This document shows, in pieces, positions 10,515-21,743 of a stretch of DNA of 64,000 nucleotides (position 1 is its first letter; each line of letters opens with the position of its first letter). This DNA is from Heterohyrax brucei (taxonomy: Eukaryota; Chordata; Mammalia; Hyracoidea; Procaviidae). Below the pieces are notes generated by a model that was not told the DNA's origin, searched no databases, and saw only the letters and a program-made list of their open reading frames with translations. The translations under genes were made by a program, and so were the position numbers. Location: the NCBI GenBank assembly GCA_028571685.1, contig CM053144.1, positions 94,270,171 through 94,334,170 on the forward strand, given 5' to 3'.

Positions 10515-10962
10515 TGTCCTAGTCACCGGGTACTGCTCTAATAGAAAGTACCACGAGTGGAAGGTTTCATGAGGAGAAGCTTTTATTGTCTCAGTCCGGT
10601 AAGCTGCAAATCCATTACAGATTGTAAGTCCATTCAGTAGGAGAATTTATCACAGTCTGGTAGGCGGAGTCCACATCCAGTGAGAGCATCTCGGCACAGG
10701 AACCTCGGGTCCAGAGGACGTGCTCTGCTCTCGGTGCTTCTCTCTCGGTGGTATGAGGTTCCCAACTTCCTCAGCTCACTTCTCTCCCTTATATTCCACA
10801 AGCTTGAGTCCTGCCTCACTTACACAACTGCAAACCATTCTTCATCATTAGTATCACAGAGGCAGGATTCACAACACACGGGAGGAAGGGCAGCATATTG
10901 GAACTCCAAACCAAGTTAAAGCAACACATACATTTTGGGGGGACACAATTCAGTCCATGACA
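10515..10962 (-). mobile_element. Solo LTR, ERVL-MaLR type
   Basis: TGTCCTAGTC... to ...CCATGACA, 448 bp, flanked by an exact 5-bp duplication CCTAG (10510-10514 and 10963-10967). A 5-bp duplication is usual for ERVL/MaLR. The same LTR family occurs at 19124, 23464, 40700, 43195 and 56297, sharing the AGTCCGGTAAGCTGCAAATC-type and GGGGGGACACAATTCAGTCC-type blocks. It looks like a whole solo LTR with no internal region. Confidence 0.82.
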
Positions 10963-10967
10963 CCTAG

Positions 10968-12119
10968 ACATTCAGGACTACTACTGGCCCTGTATTTATT
11001 TTTCTGAAGCATGCTACTCCAATTATTTTGAGTTTTTTTTTTTTTAAAAAAAGCCTTTTTTAGCAAGATTACCATGGAGAAAATTGTATCAGAGATGCCA
11101 GCATGGCTTCAATATTAGAAAAATATAAATTAATCCAACTAGGTATACTCTTAGGTAAAAAGTACAAATATATGATATGTTGGCTTGGCATATATGTGGA
11201 AAGTTGGATAAAATTCAGCATTCATTTCTGATATAAAGAATTTTTAATGAAATAGAGATAAGCTAATACTTTATCAACATATTAAAATATATCACCACAC
11301 CTTAGTCAGCATGATGCTTGATGGGATACCCTAGAAGCATTTTCATTAAAATGAGGAAGAAGATATTGATGTCCTCTGTGGTAACTGAATTATATCTATT
11401 TTCTTCTTCTATTTAGTAATTAAGAAAAAACTAGAGGACATACAATTGCTCAGCTATAGATCATATTTTCTATGTTCATTGTCATGTATGATTGTAGCTT
11501 GTAGCTGTGTTAAGTTTTGTCTGCTGAGTTGTAAGTAAAAGTACAATTTCCAAGTAACTTCCTGAAGACAAAATGGCTTGCTCTTGATTTACTTGTCTCT
11601 CTGTTTCAGCTGTTTGGGAATTATTGACAAATAGAGCATCCCCAATGGAAATAGAAGCATCATAATGATTGTAGACAAGTCTTGGGTGAATCACTTTTGG
11701 AATTCTGCATGGTAGAGGTAAAAACTTCTGTTTTATGTAAACCATTGCATTTTTGGAATTTGTATCTTCTTAGCCTGTGCATTTATTAATATAGTATTTA
11801 TTATTTAACATTATTCAAGAGACACCATCCAATATAATCAAACAAGAACCAAAGTAGAAGTTATAGGGTAGGTAAAACTGGCTTATCTGCAAATTGTATG
11901 ACTATGCATAGAAAATTTTAGAGAATCTGCTGAATGACAAGTACAAGTTTACTGACTTGTCTGGATAAAAACTGATGTATAGAAAGCAATATACTTTCTG
12001 TTTACAAATATCAACCAGCTAGAAAATATAATGGAAATTTGTATTTACAGTAATAAAAATGTACTTGGAATAAAACTGACAAGAAATGTAAACAAAAAAA
12101 AAAACTATATGAAGAAATA
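10968..12119. other. Unassigned AT-rich intergenic DNA
   Basis: No gene or repeat recognised. It contains an A/T run near 11032-11051. The 87-codon frame at 11482-11745 (minus) has no recognisable domain. Confidence 0.45.
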
Positions 12120-12335
12120 TTTAGAGGCCTGATGGGGAAGTGGTTAAAGTGTTTGTATGTTACTGAAAAGTTAGTGGTTCAAACACACCAGAAGCTCCAT
12201 GAGAGAAAGATGCCGCAATCTACTGCCATAAATATTACAGCCTTGAAAACTGTAGAGGGCAGTTCTGCTCTGCCCTATATGATGGTTATGAGTCAGAAAT
12301 GACTCAGTGGCAATGGCTCTGGTTTTAGTTCTAAG
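12120..12335 (+). mobile_element. AfroSINE, long variant
   Basis: Head GGGGAAGTGGTTAAAGTG; middle segment GAGAAAGATGCCGCAATCTA and ATTACAGCCTTGAAAACTG, which is found only in the longer subfamily; tail GAGTCAGAAATGACTCAGTG then GGCAATGGCTCTGGTTTTA. Confidence 0.88.
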
Positions 12336-12339
12336 AGAT

Positions 12340-13245
12340 GCAGGAAAAGGAATTCATTAAATTGGTGAAATATCTGGTAACTAGATGGCAAGACTTGTTA
12401 TCATAACCATGTTATTCCTCTCTAAGAAACTATACATTTAACAAGATTCTCTGTCACCCAAATATTATGGCAGATGCTGTGTTATTACCTAGTCTTCAAT
12501 GACAAATCAGTTCTGTCTTGTTTGTCTGTATTACAGAGGCTAGAAAGTTCAGTAGCCTTTTTTTTTCTAGCTTCTCTGGAAACAGTTATTCTACAGTAGA
12601 GGCTATTAAAGCAATTCTTTGGGGAAAGGGGATTCTCAGCGTCACCTTAAGTCAGTATTCATTCCAAGGTCAGTTCCTATCTCTTTGAGGCAGAACTTTT
12701 CAGTGTACTCTGCTGTCACATGAATTCTGAGGTTTTCCGTTCTTCTATTGAGAACAGTAATTTCTGTCAGCCCTCTGTGAGCTCTGGAGGTAATTTCTTT
12801 TGTAGACGCACGAGGAAGATACTGTAATAAAAATACAGATAAGCAAGTAGCAAGAAATTCCTTTGAAAAACTGGGGAGTAATCCATTAGGTAAAGGGGCT
12901 TCTCAATCTCAAAATGCATTATGAAAAGAGGCTTCTTAATCTCATACACTAATACGTAGTTGAAGGACCACACATATATTCCCTTAAAACTTTTCTATTA
13001 TGGGCACGTCTTAGGTTTCAAAGGGCTACCTATAGCTCAGTTTTAGGACTCATTTTCAGCCAGGTGTTTTACATGTACCATTTCACGCTGAACATCGGAA
13101 GAAGTCTATAAGTACACCTTGGACATGTATGGAAAAGTTTACTATATGTCCCCTCAGTCTCACACATCATTTCTGTTACTATTAATGTTTTATGTTAGCA
13201 TGGTATATTTCTTGCAGTATTATTATTACATAAGCCCATAGATTA
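12340..13245. other. Unassigned intergenic DNA
   Basis: No gene, RNA or repeat recognised. Confidence 0.4.
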
Positions 13246-13247
13246 CT

Positions 13248-13415
13248 TTTGGAACCCTGGTGGCATAATTTTCAAGTGCTCAGCTGCTAACCAAAAGATC
13301 ACAATTTGATTCTGCCAGCTGGTCTTGGAAACACTGCAGAGTAGTTCTTTCCGCTCTGTCCTAGAGGGTTGGGTTGCTGTGAGTTGAAATTGACTCCACA
13401 ACAATGGTTTTTCTT
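13248..13415 (+). mobile_element. AfroSINE
   Basis: TGGAACCCTGGTGGCATAAT head, GCTGCTAACCAAAAGATCAC in the tRNA-related part, and tail GTTGAAATTGACTCCACAAC. Confidence 0.87.
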
Positions 13416-13554
13416 TTTTTTTCCCTCCCAGTTTACATTACGGTTCATTCTATGTGTTGTACAAACCTGTAATTTTATATATTGATTTTCACTTTGTGTT
13501 ATGCTTTTGTTATATGCTTTTTCCTCTTGTGTTTCTAATTTCGTGATGTTGCTG

Positions 13555-14075
13555 TGTTGTGTTAGTTTTCACTTACAGTGACTGTTGTGTATAACAGAAC
13601 CAAACACTGCCCAGTCCTGCACCATCCTCACAGCCAGTGCTATGTTTGAGCCCATCATTGAGGCCACTGTGTCAGTCCATCTTGTTGAAGTCTTCCTCTT
13701 TCTGGCTGACCCTTCTACTTTACTAACTGTGATGTCCTTCCCAGTGACTGGTCCCTTCTGATGACTTGTAGCTAATCAACATGCAAGGGAATATGTATAA
13801 AAGTATATCATGAAGTTATAATGAAAAAGGCAAAGATGTCACATTGAAGACCAAAGTGTACCTGAGATGAAATCTCTCCACCCTTGCTTCCAAAACAGAT
13901 TTGTTCATTCTTCTGGAAGTCCATGGAATATTCAATAATCTTCTCCAACACCATAATTCAAAGACACCAATATTTCTTTGGTCTTCCTTATTTGTTGTTG
14001 AGTATGAGGGGATTGAAATTTCCGTGGTTTGGGATAGGTGCACTTTCATTTTCAAAGTGATACCTTTGCCTTTCT
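13555..14075 (-). mobile_element. RTE LINE 3' fragment, interrupted by an inverted segment
   Basis: The left part (13555-13775) is the RTE 3' end: AACACTGCCCAGTCCTGCAC, GATGTCCTTCCCAGTGACTG. RTE resumes at about 13862-14075, where the minus strand encodes NKEDQRNIGVFELWCWRRLL and NIPWTSRRMNKSVLEA, the conserved RTE C-terminal block. Between them lies a segment in the opposite orientation (13780-13862). Confidence 0.85.
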
Positions 14076-14114
14076 CATGATAATTTCATGATATACTTTT
14101 ATATACTCCCTTGT
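13780..14114. repeat. Inverted repeat (foldback), arms about 80 bp
   Basis: The left arm (13780-13865) CATGCAAGGGAATATG..TAAAAGTATATCATGAAGTTAT is the reverse complement, with scattered differences, of the right arm (about 14033-14114) ending in ATATACTTTTATATACTCCC. Both arms contain RTE-derived sequence (AAAGGCAAAG.TATCAC.TTGAA) and flanking non-RTE sequence. The loop of about 170 bp holds the rest of the RTE C-terminal block. Confidence 0.82.
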
Positions 14115-14527
14115 ATGATGATTAACTGATAGTATGTGTTCCTTCATCTGTCAGCTTTCTGTGCCATTATATGAGTAAAGAATAAAAAGAACTCTGATGG
14201 AAAGAAATCATCTTTACTGTTATATAATGACGCATAAAGGTTGATGGATAAAGAAACAAATGCTGGTTCCTAATCAAGTATCTCCAGACAGGAGGGCAGC
14301 TATGACATTAGTGCTTGGAATGAACAGCCCCCTTCTTCAGAAAAGCAGCATGACCTTTCCTGGTTTTGTGATAGTAATGTCCCAGGGGCATTGTATTTCA
14401 GTTTGAATGGTCTAATTTTTAGCTTCTTAGTTTCAGAATTGAAGTCACGTTATTTTGTTAATTTTAAAGCCAAAACAGGTTATCAAAATACTGCTAATAT
14501 CCTATGAACACGTGTGTGTGTCTGTGC

Positions 14528-14563
<36 letters not shown>

Positions 14564-15355
14564 TAGAAAGATAGAGAACTTTCTCTCAACATCAACAACA
14601 AAAAAGCGTTATTGAACATTGAGTGTTATAGATGTTGAAAAGAAATTATGACAGCTACCATTTGCTAAAAATGGCTTGGCAATAAATTTGGAAAAGCAAA
14701 AATTTTCATAGAGCTAGAAATAAATATATCATTGTAAATCTGTCATCTCCAGAGACCTAGAAATTCAGGATGTGGATAATAATTTATAGTTATCTAAAAT
14801 GTAAAGAGTGAATAGGAAATAGATTCTTTAGATCACTAGATATGGGATAGAAATAAAACAAAAACGGTGTATTTATTATCCAGAAAAACATATACATTTG
14901 AGAATATCTAGTATATTTTCTGTCCAGTAGAGAGCAGTCCAAGTCCATGGTATTTTTGTAAAATCCACGCCTCAGAATTAACAACCAGATGAATGTTAAC
15001 ATTAGATCATCTAATCTGGGTCCTAGCTGAGTAAGGGCTTTCTAGAACACTGGTTTAGTGTTCTTCCATGTATACTGCATTCTTTCTTATACTAATATTT
15101 TATGTGAAAGAAGATAGTCATGTATCAATCTATATAAAAGTTTATTGAGGTACAAATACAAATGAAGACATATGACATGGTCTGATCAATTACCATGCTT
15201 TTTTGCATCTGGAAAATCATGAACTATGGTGTTGGAAGAGGTCGGTGTTATAGAAACAAATTCAAAGCATGGGATGGTAATAGTTTTTTAATTCCTGGAA
15301 GGAATACAAGATAGGCAACCCTTATAATTACCAGCAACTAATAACATATGTCTTA
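14115..15355. other. Unassigned intergenic DNA
   Basis: Apart from the TG microsatellite at 14512-14560, no gene or repeat is recognised. Confidence 0.4.
14512..14560. repeat. (TG)n microsatellite
   Basis: About 49 bp of TG dinucleotides with interruptions TC and GC in the left part and an uninterrupted right part. Confidence 0.97.
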
Positions 15356-15359
15356 GAAG

Positions 15360-15655
15360 AAGTATAGCCAGAATGCTCCTTAGAAGTAAAGGTGGTGAGA
15401 ATACATCTTATATACTTTGAACATGTTACCATGAGGGATCAGTCCCTGGGGAAGGCTATCATCATGCTTGGTAAAGTAGAGCATCTGGAAAAGAGAGAAG
15501 ACCCTCAACAAGACAGATTGCCACAGCGGCTGTAATAATGGGCTCAGGCATAACACTGATTTTGAAAACAGCACAAGTCTGGCCAATGTCTTGCTGTATT
15601 GAGCACATGGTCACTGTGAGTCAGAAAAAACGTGCTGGCACCTAACAATAACAGT
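15360..15655 (+). mobile_element. RTE LINE 3' end fragment
   Basis: Plus-strand 3' end: CCAGAATGCTCCTTAGAAGT, GAGGGATCAGTCCCTGGGGA, AGAGAAGACCCTCAACAAGA, then GTCACTGTGAGTCAG and GGCACCTAACAATAACA at the terminus. The last 60 bp parallel the AfroSINE tail. Confidence 0.9.
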
Positions 15656-15659
15656 AAGG

Positions 15660-16980
15660 TATGACCCTATCGTGACTAGCAGACAAACTAAGGCAGAATC
15701 ACCAACAGAATACTGAATGGTGTGCAAGGGTATGCTTGTGGAGATCACACTCTCTCCTAGTGTTCTGTTTCCCTTTCAGTGTGCCAAAGGAGATTAAACT
15801 GCAAAGGGCATTCAGCTGGGAAGCCCATCTTGCCTATTTATTTGCTGATAGTTTTCTGTGGATTTGATTGTATTATTATATAAAACCTTTCAATGAAGAT
15901 CATTTCTCTTCAGATGCAAGTTGTTCTCAGAGAAGACCTCTGAAGGACTGCCTAGCAGCAACATCTTGAAAATACATCCACTGTAGTATTGTCCTGATAA
16001 CCTGATTGTTCCAAACCAGTCTAAAACTGAGTGTGGCTGAAGACGAGGAACAACATCTCCAAGGAAAGTGAAAGCTTCCCAAGGTATTTTCAGCAATTTC
16101 TCTTCATAAAATTGATATGTGCCAAGGATGGAGTCACCAACACATTAAAGTACTGTCTTCACTTAACCCCTAATGACACTGTTGAGTGACCTTCAATAAG
16201 GCGCAGAGTTTACAGTGATCTTTCCCAGCAGGGATGCTGTTATAGGACAGCCGCATTCTTTGATTTGGCCATCCTCACAACCACAGTCATACACTTTAAA
16301 TAGTAGACAAGAGTTAGGTATGTAATTTGTGGCCGTGAAGCAGACTGGAACTAACTGTCCCACATACACAGAGCTGGAATGTCAGCCTGCTGAGCTCTGT
16401 CTTTGCTAGCTGAGTTAGCTTATCCCAGGGACTACAGCTGAGAATGGTTTGATTACCCTTCTTAACCATCTCTTGTCCCTTACTTTAAAATGTATGCCTT
16501 CAGTGCGGTTCATATTTTTGGCACTGAGGAATTACTAATGCTTGAATTTTATTTAAAATAAGATACTTAAACAAATGAAATAAGAATGACTTTTTAGTAG
16601 TTTGAAAGTATTTTTATACTTTATGAAATTTAGTAAAAGTACCATTTTATTCAGCAATATTTAACAATTAAAAACAATTACTTTTAAGAATTATTATTTA
16701 TTGATACTCTGGGTTGAGTTTAATTTTAGAAATAATACAGTGATACACATCATGTCTCCTCATATTTCTACTTGAGTGAGACAATATAGGGTAGTGGCAA
16801 GAATGTGGAATTTAGTTAGGATACTTCACTTTTATCCTAGTTTTGTAATCTAAAGGTGCTCACATTTTCAAGTCACCATTTTATGCACTGCACAGACAAG
16901 AAACCATAGCCACATGTATAGAAAGAAAGAGATTCAAATCCTAAATATCAGTGGGTAAACAGAGCATTTAGGTTCACTCA
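15660..16980. other. Unassigned intergenic DNA, possible weak MIR
   Basis: No gene recognised. Around 16790-16870 the order GGGTAGTGGCAAGAATGTGG..TTTTATCCTAG faintly recalls the start of a MIR; this is too weak to call. Confidence 0.35.
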
Positions 16981-16984
16981 TAAT

Positions 16985-17152
16985 ACAGCCTTGGTGGTAC
17001 AGTGTTTACGAGCAATGGCTGCTAACAAAAAGCTTGGCAGTTTGAATCTACTTGTTGCTTCTTGGTGACTCTATGTGGCAGTTCTACTCTGTCCCATAGG
17101 GTTTCTGTGAGTTGGAATTGACTCAGCAGCCACAAGTTTGGTTTGGTTTGGG
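16985..17152 (+). mobile_element. AfroSINE
   Basis: CCTTGGTGGTACAGTGTTTA head, GCTGCTAACAAAAAGCTTGG, CTATGTGGCAGTTCTACTCT, and tail GAGTTGGAATTGACTCAGCA then GGTTTGGTTTGGG. Confidence 0.9.
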
Positions 17153-17271
17153 ATATCCCTGTAATATTCATCAGCCCTTTAACCTACTCTTTGATTTGGA
17201 TGATCCTCTATGTAAATGCCAAGTGTGTGCAGTCTCAGAACAAGTCTTTTGGCCCCTTCTTCCAGTCAAAT

Positions 17272-17428
17272 TAGGCATAGTGGTTAAATTTTGTGGCTGC
17301 TAACCAAAAGATCTGCAGATTGAATCCACCAGGTACTCCTTGAAGACTCTATGGGTCAGTTCTACTCTGTCTGATAGAGTCCTCATGAGTCAGAAGAGAC
17401 TCAGTGGCCAAGGGTTTGGTTTTGGTTT
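17272..17428 (+). mobile_element. AfroSINE
   Basis: AGGCATAGTGGTTAAATTTT head, GGCTGCTAACCAAAAGATCT, tail GAGTCAGAAGAGACTCAGTG then GGGTTTGGTTTTGGTTTT. Same strand as the copy 120 bp upstream. Confidence 0.9.
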
Positions 17429-17545
17429 TCCTCTAAGCCATTTCAAAAAGAAAGAATTCTGAGGATAAAAGTGATTATAGAGTTAAATACACAGTAACGT
17501 AAGTCTGGAACTCGGTGGAGTTTATCACATTTCAGGAGAGGATGA

Positions 17546-19595
17546 TGTGGTAGTTCAGACTGTGTGTCCACTTGGCTGGGCCGTAATTCTTAGTGTTTCG
17601 GCAGTTGTATAATGTTGTCATCACTGCCATGATGGAATGTCCTGTGATACCAGCAGGGGCAGGGCCTGTGGTCACTCCCTGGCCCCTCACCCTTCATTTG
17701 TCTGCCTTCTTCAGCCTACCTCCTGCCTGCTCACCCTGCCAGGATTTGGTCTTGTTGTGTATCCAGCAGCTGCCACTCACTTTTCTTCTGATGACTGTCT
17801 TGGGACCTGAGCTAACAGTTTATCTGTCCATCTTGGAATTCATCACTCTTTACAGCCTTTAAGTAAGAGTCCTATTACCTGACCTGCTGATCCTGAGTTT
17901 ACCAGCCCCTGCAGCTACATGAATCAGGAGGACTTGCAGTCTTGCCTGTGATTTTGAGATTTACTGACCTTCACAGCCTGTGAGCAGGAACTCTGCTCTC
18001 TGACCTGCTGATATTTGTTTCACCAGCTTCTGCAGCTGTGTGTGGCATGTAATTCAGTCCAGGACTTGGAATGTTTCAGCCTGTGCAATGGCATGAGCTG
18101 TTTGCTTTTTCTAAATCTCTTTATATTTATATACCTTACTGGTTTTGCTTCTCCAGAGAACCCAGCCTAAGACAGAATTTGGTACCAAGAAATGGTATGC
18201 TGCTCTAACAGATACCTAAAATGTGGAAACAGTTTTGGATATGTGAATGGATAGAAGACTCAAAAGGAACTGAGGAGAACTGTTAACACCAAGAAAGGCA
18301 CAGATGAAGCAACCGCTGTGGACAGGCAGCAGTAGAACCAGAAGACCAGAGCTGGACAGTGCTGGAGCTGATACACAGAATGAGAGAGCTGAGAACCTGT
18401 GAGCAGGAAGCTTCCCAGTGGACTAGAGTGTCTCCAGGCACTTATCAGTGAAGCTACAAAGCTTTGGAACACTTGCCCCAGCAGGGCAGTTGTGGGCATG
18501 AGACCCAGGCCAGGAGGCCTCAGGAAGCAGAAGCTGAAGAGAGAAGAAGCACAAGTAGCCGAGCTGCCTCTGTCTCACAAGGTATGACCATGACCTCATG
18601 GGTTTCAAAGGTGGAGCCGTTGCATCTGGTGTTTCTAAGGGTGAAGTTGTCACTCAGATGGACTAGGAAAATGGTATGTCTAAAGCCAAAGCAGCAGAGT
18701 TACTGCCCCAGTGGGCTTGGAAGACAGACCTGTAGCTCAGGGCCAAAGGACTTCCACTCAGAATTTGGATAGTATAACTGATACCTAGAGTCTAGAGGGT
18801 AGGGTCATTGTGTAAAATGTCTCAGAGAATGGAGTGTTATTTTCAGGGCCTTGTGGGTTGATATAATAATGTGTTCTGTTAAATTGCTTTGTACCTGTTT
18901 TGTCTTCTTTCCCTTCAGTTTCTCCCATTTGTAATGAAAATCTCTAGCTTGTTCCTGCCTGTTCTGCAGTTGTATTTTGGAAACAGAAAACTTATATTCT
19001 AGATTTCACAACTAAAGAGGAATTTCTGTCTTTTGAACTTAGAATGAAGACTTTTTCTCTGATGGGCTGAATATGTTTTGCATATTGCAAAAATGTTATT
19101 TTTAGGGGTGGCAAAGGGTGGAATGTCATGGATTGAATTGTATCCCCCACAAAATGTGTGTAGCAGTTTGACTAGGCCATGATTCCTGGTATTGTGTGAA
19201 GTTCTTATATGCTGTAAACCTTGCCTCTATAATGTTAATGAGGGAGGATGGGCAGTGATTGCGTTAGTGAGGCAGGACGCAACCTGTAAGATTGTTTTGT
19301 GCCTTGAGGTAATCTCTTGGAAAGGGACGTAAACAGAGAGTTGGGAAACTCACACCACCATTAGGAAAGAAGCAGTTCTTGGAACAGAGTACATCATTTG
19401 GATGCAGGGTCCCTGAACTGCAAAAGTTCCTAGTTCAGGGGAAGATTGATGATAAGGACCTTTCTCCATTGTCAACAGAGGAAGATTTCCCCTGGAGCTG
19501 ATGCTCTGAATTTGGAAATTGTAGCCTATTGGACTGTGACAAAATAAATTTCTTTTAAAACCATCCACTTGTGGACCAGCACTAGATGACTAAGG
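17546..19595 (+). mobile_element. MaLR-type LTR element: LTR, short internal region, LTR
   Basis: Left LTR at 17546-18174, ending AGAGAACCCAGCCTAAGACA. The internal region starts with GAATTTGGTACCAAGAAATG (primer-binding side), continues TGCTGCTCTAACAGATACC and AAAATGTGGAAACAG as in MaLR internal sequences, and ends at a purine-rich GGGGTGGCAAAGGGTGGAA. The right LTR runs from 19124 to about 19595. The two LTRs share only a broad layout and belong to different subfamilies. The internal region is non-coding as usual for MaLR, with no readable retroviral gene. An old fossil, probably from early placental or afrotherian history. Confidence 0.75.
19124..19595 (+). mobile_element. MaLR-type LTR (right LTR of the element)
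   Basis: Starts TGTCATGGATTGAATTGTAT, then AGGCCATGATTCCTGGTATT, GGGGAAGATTGATGATAAGG, CCCCTGGAGCTGATGC, and ends near AAAACCATCCACTTGTGG and AGCACTAGATGACTAAG. It is the same family, in plus orientation, as the LTRs at 10515, 23464, 40700 and 56297 (minus) and 43195 (plus). Confidence 0.8.
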
Positions 19596-19816
19596 GAGAG
19601 GAATACATAGTGTTGGTGTCAGGACACATGGCTTTCCCAAATTATGGTTATTTTTTTCAAAGTTCGTGTCTCAGTCAGTCTCTTTACTTGTATATTTTAC
19701 TGTAAGTATCAAGGAGAACCTACCCTGCACCTTGAAGATTTTGCTTAGAAAGCTCCTGAGCCACGTATCCAAGTTCATCACTTACAAGTTCTATTTTCCA
19801 CAAAACATTCAAACAT

Positions 19817-20190
19817 ATGAAGTCTGACAATTAAGTTCATGAGCTCACCCTAGAAAAAGTGCTACCTACCTCATTGCTGAATATTACTATGGTCACCTTC
19901 AAAATACTTCCCTTGTAAAGCTATACACTGACCTCAGTGTCTAAGCCATCCTTCAAAACAATTTTGGAATTCTTTTCCTGGAGTGGCCATAAGAGCTGTT
20001 GTCATATTATCTTTGATGTCTTGAATGTCATCAAAATGTCTTACTTTTAATATTTCCCTTATCTTCAGGTAAAGAAAAAAATCATCAAGGGCCAGATCAG
20101 GTGAGTAGGGAGGGTGTTCCAATACAGTTATTTGTTTGCTGCCTAAAAATTTATGGTAATTCTGAGTAATCACTATTTCATAGTAATGCT
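19817..20190 (-). mobile_element. Mariner (Tc1/mariner) DNA transposon fragment
   Basis: The left end carries a terminal-repeat-like AGTCTGACAATTAAGTTCAT next to TA (CATATGAAG). The minus strand encodes the C-terminal part of a mariner transposase (see the next entry). No matching reversed end (GAACTTAATTGTCAGACT) is seen within the next kilobase, so the right side is truncated or the element is internally deleted. The exact mariner subfamily is not assigned. Confidence 0.85.
19871..20173 (-). pseudogene. Mariner transposase C-terminal remnant
   Basis: The minus-strand frame reads FLGSKQITVLEHPPYSPDLA followed by LDDFFLYLKIREILK, the catalytic-core signature of mariner, in which PYSPDLAP-x-D supplies the last acidic residue of the D,D34D triad (the P after A is replaced by L here; the D is kept). 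It continues MTTALMATPGKEFQNCFEGW to an in-frame TGA at 19934, after which the same frame gives GQCIALQGKYFEGDHSNIQQ and a stop at 19871-19873, the usual mariner C-terminus. The first two catalytic aspartates and the DNA-binding domain are not visible. The transposase would cut and paste the element at TA sites; this copy is dead. Confidence 0.85.
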
Positions 20191-21743
20191 GTTCTTCTCA
20201 TTTCGAAATGGCTTCAGTGATATTTGCATTGTAACTCTAACAGGAAAGTAGAAGTGATCATGGACCAGTTATAAGTGACTGTAAAAGCATGCGTGTTCCT
20301 TGGTACCACTGCAGGAACATCCTTATTAATTGTAGGACAGCTTTTGGCAGCTGGCACACAAAAAGCAATTGATGAATTACCTCAAACTTCTTGTATACAT
20401 TGAGTATCTTACACATAATTTTTTGTTGATTATATCTGTTGTAATATGTGTATTTCTAGAGAAGTAAGACTTTTGACATTTAACCTTGTCTACATGTAGC
20501 ATCATATAGCTATTTAACGTATTCAGCCTTATGGCTTGCATTTGAGATTTGGTAAAAAGTGAGCCAAAGAACTGAAATGTTAAAAGAAACCCAATACTTA
20601 GCTTTATAACATGATTATTCCTGTTAACCAGCTCAGTGGCATGGGCTTCCATTATTTCAACCTCTGAAACATATTATTTCTTAAGTTTTCTAGCATACAT
20701 CTACATTTTATTTTAATAAAAAAGCTAAATAGCTTCCATGTTGTATAATTTTTAAGTTAGAATATCCTAGCATCACGGCAGGAATACATAGACAGTAAGG
20801 TACTAAAGACACTCAGGAAATGTAGTTAGTCCTGTCTGTATTAGCTTGTGCTTGACTGAATGTTTTTGTTGACCGAGTGAGACAGTGTATGAGACAGTTC
20901 ACTTTTGCCAGAAAGAGTCTTACCACAAAGACAGAGACAGGTCAAGATTAGCATGTTTTCATTGAAGGGTGTATTGCTAATCAATCTCTCGTTCACATCC
21001 AAAGCTGTAAAATGTGTTTTTGAAACTATGACCTGAGCCAATAAATTGAAATGTTTTTTAAACTGGTACTTGACATGTATAGGATTATTTTCGGCATTAG
21101 GAAAACATTATTTCTGTATTTCCGTATCATTTAAACATAGTATAATATGACTTCCATGAATGATTTGGCAGTGTCTTTCCCTTGAGACTAATAATAATAA
21201 ACTCTTCCCTTTAGCAATACCTTTTTTCTTTTAATTGAGTTGAAACTGACATCATACAATATGACTTTTCACAATAAAGCTTTTCCGTTTGGTAAGAACC
21301 TGCGGTTGAGATTGTGTTCTCTTTTTGGAAGCATAGAGAGGATTTAACATAGCCATGATTATGATGAGTATGTAGGGGGATCTTGACTTTTAGGGGAATT
21401 TGCCTTGGAAGCTTCCTAAGTGTAAAGGGTGTTCATATAGGCTATCCTCTGACCTTCTCCAACTTGGACAGGTAAACCAGATATGGCTCAGATCTTAGCG
21501 ATATTAATTCTGGGGAGTTCTCTACATGGGTGCTAAAAAACCTACAGGCAAAAGGATGAAGAGAAGGAAATGCTTACTTATTAAGTTCTTAGTCTGTTCC
21601 TCACAGTGAGCACACAGAATTTCTAAGTGAAACCCTAAAGTTAGGAGTTCAGTCTGATAAGACATATGTCATAAACAGTGTTTCCTAAGTTACATCTTCT
21701 AAATTAGAGACTGTTTCATACATGTTTATGTTTATGCCTATGG
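20191..21743. other. Unassigned intergenic DNA
   Basis: The first part may include more of the mariner: the minus strand just right of 20175 reads TEAISK, a stop, EEQHYYEI, a possible fragment of a transposase N-terminus. The rest shows no gene or recognised repeat. Confidence 0.35.

Noticed and set aside
18399-18772. Overlapping frames of 62-102 codons
   Set aside because: They lie in the non-coding MaLR internal region on both strands; no retroviral or host domain.
20377-20652. 91-codon minus-strand frame as the mariner N-terminus
   Set aside because: It shows no helix-turn-helix or catalytic motif and is not in a position I can connect to the C-terminal fragment.
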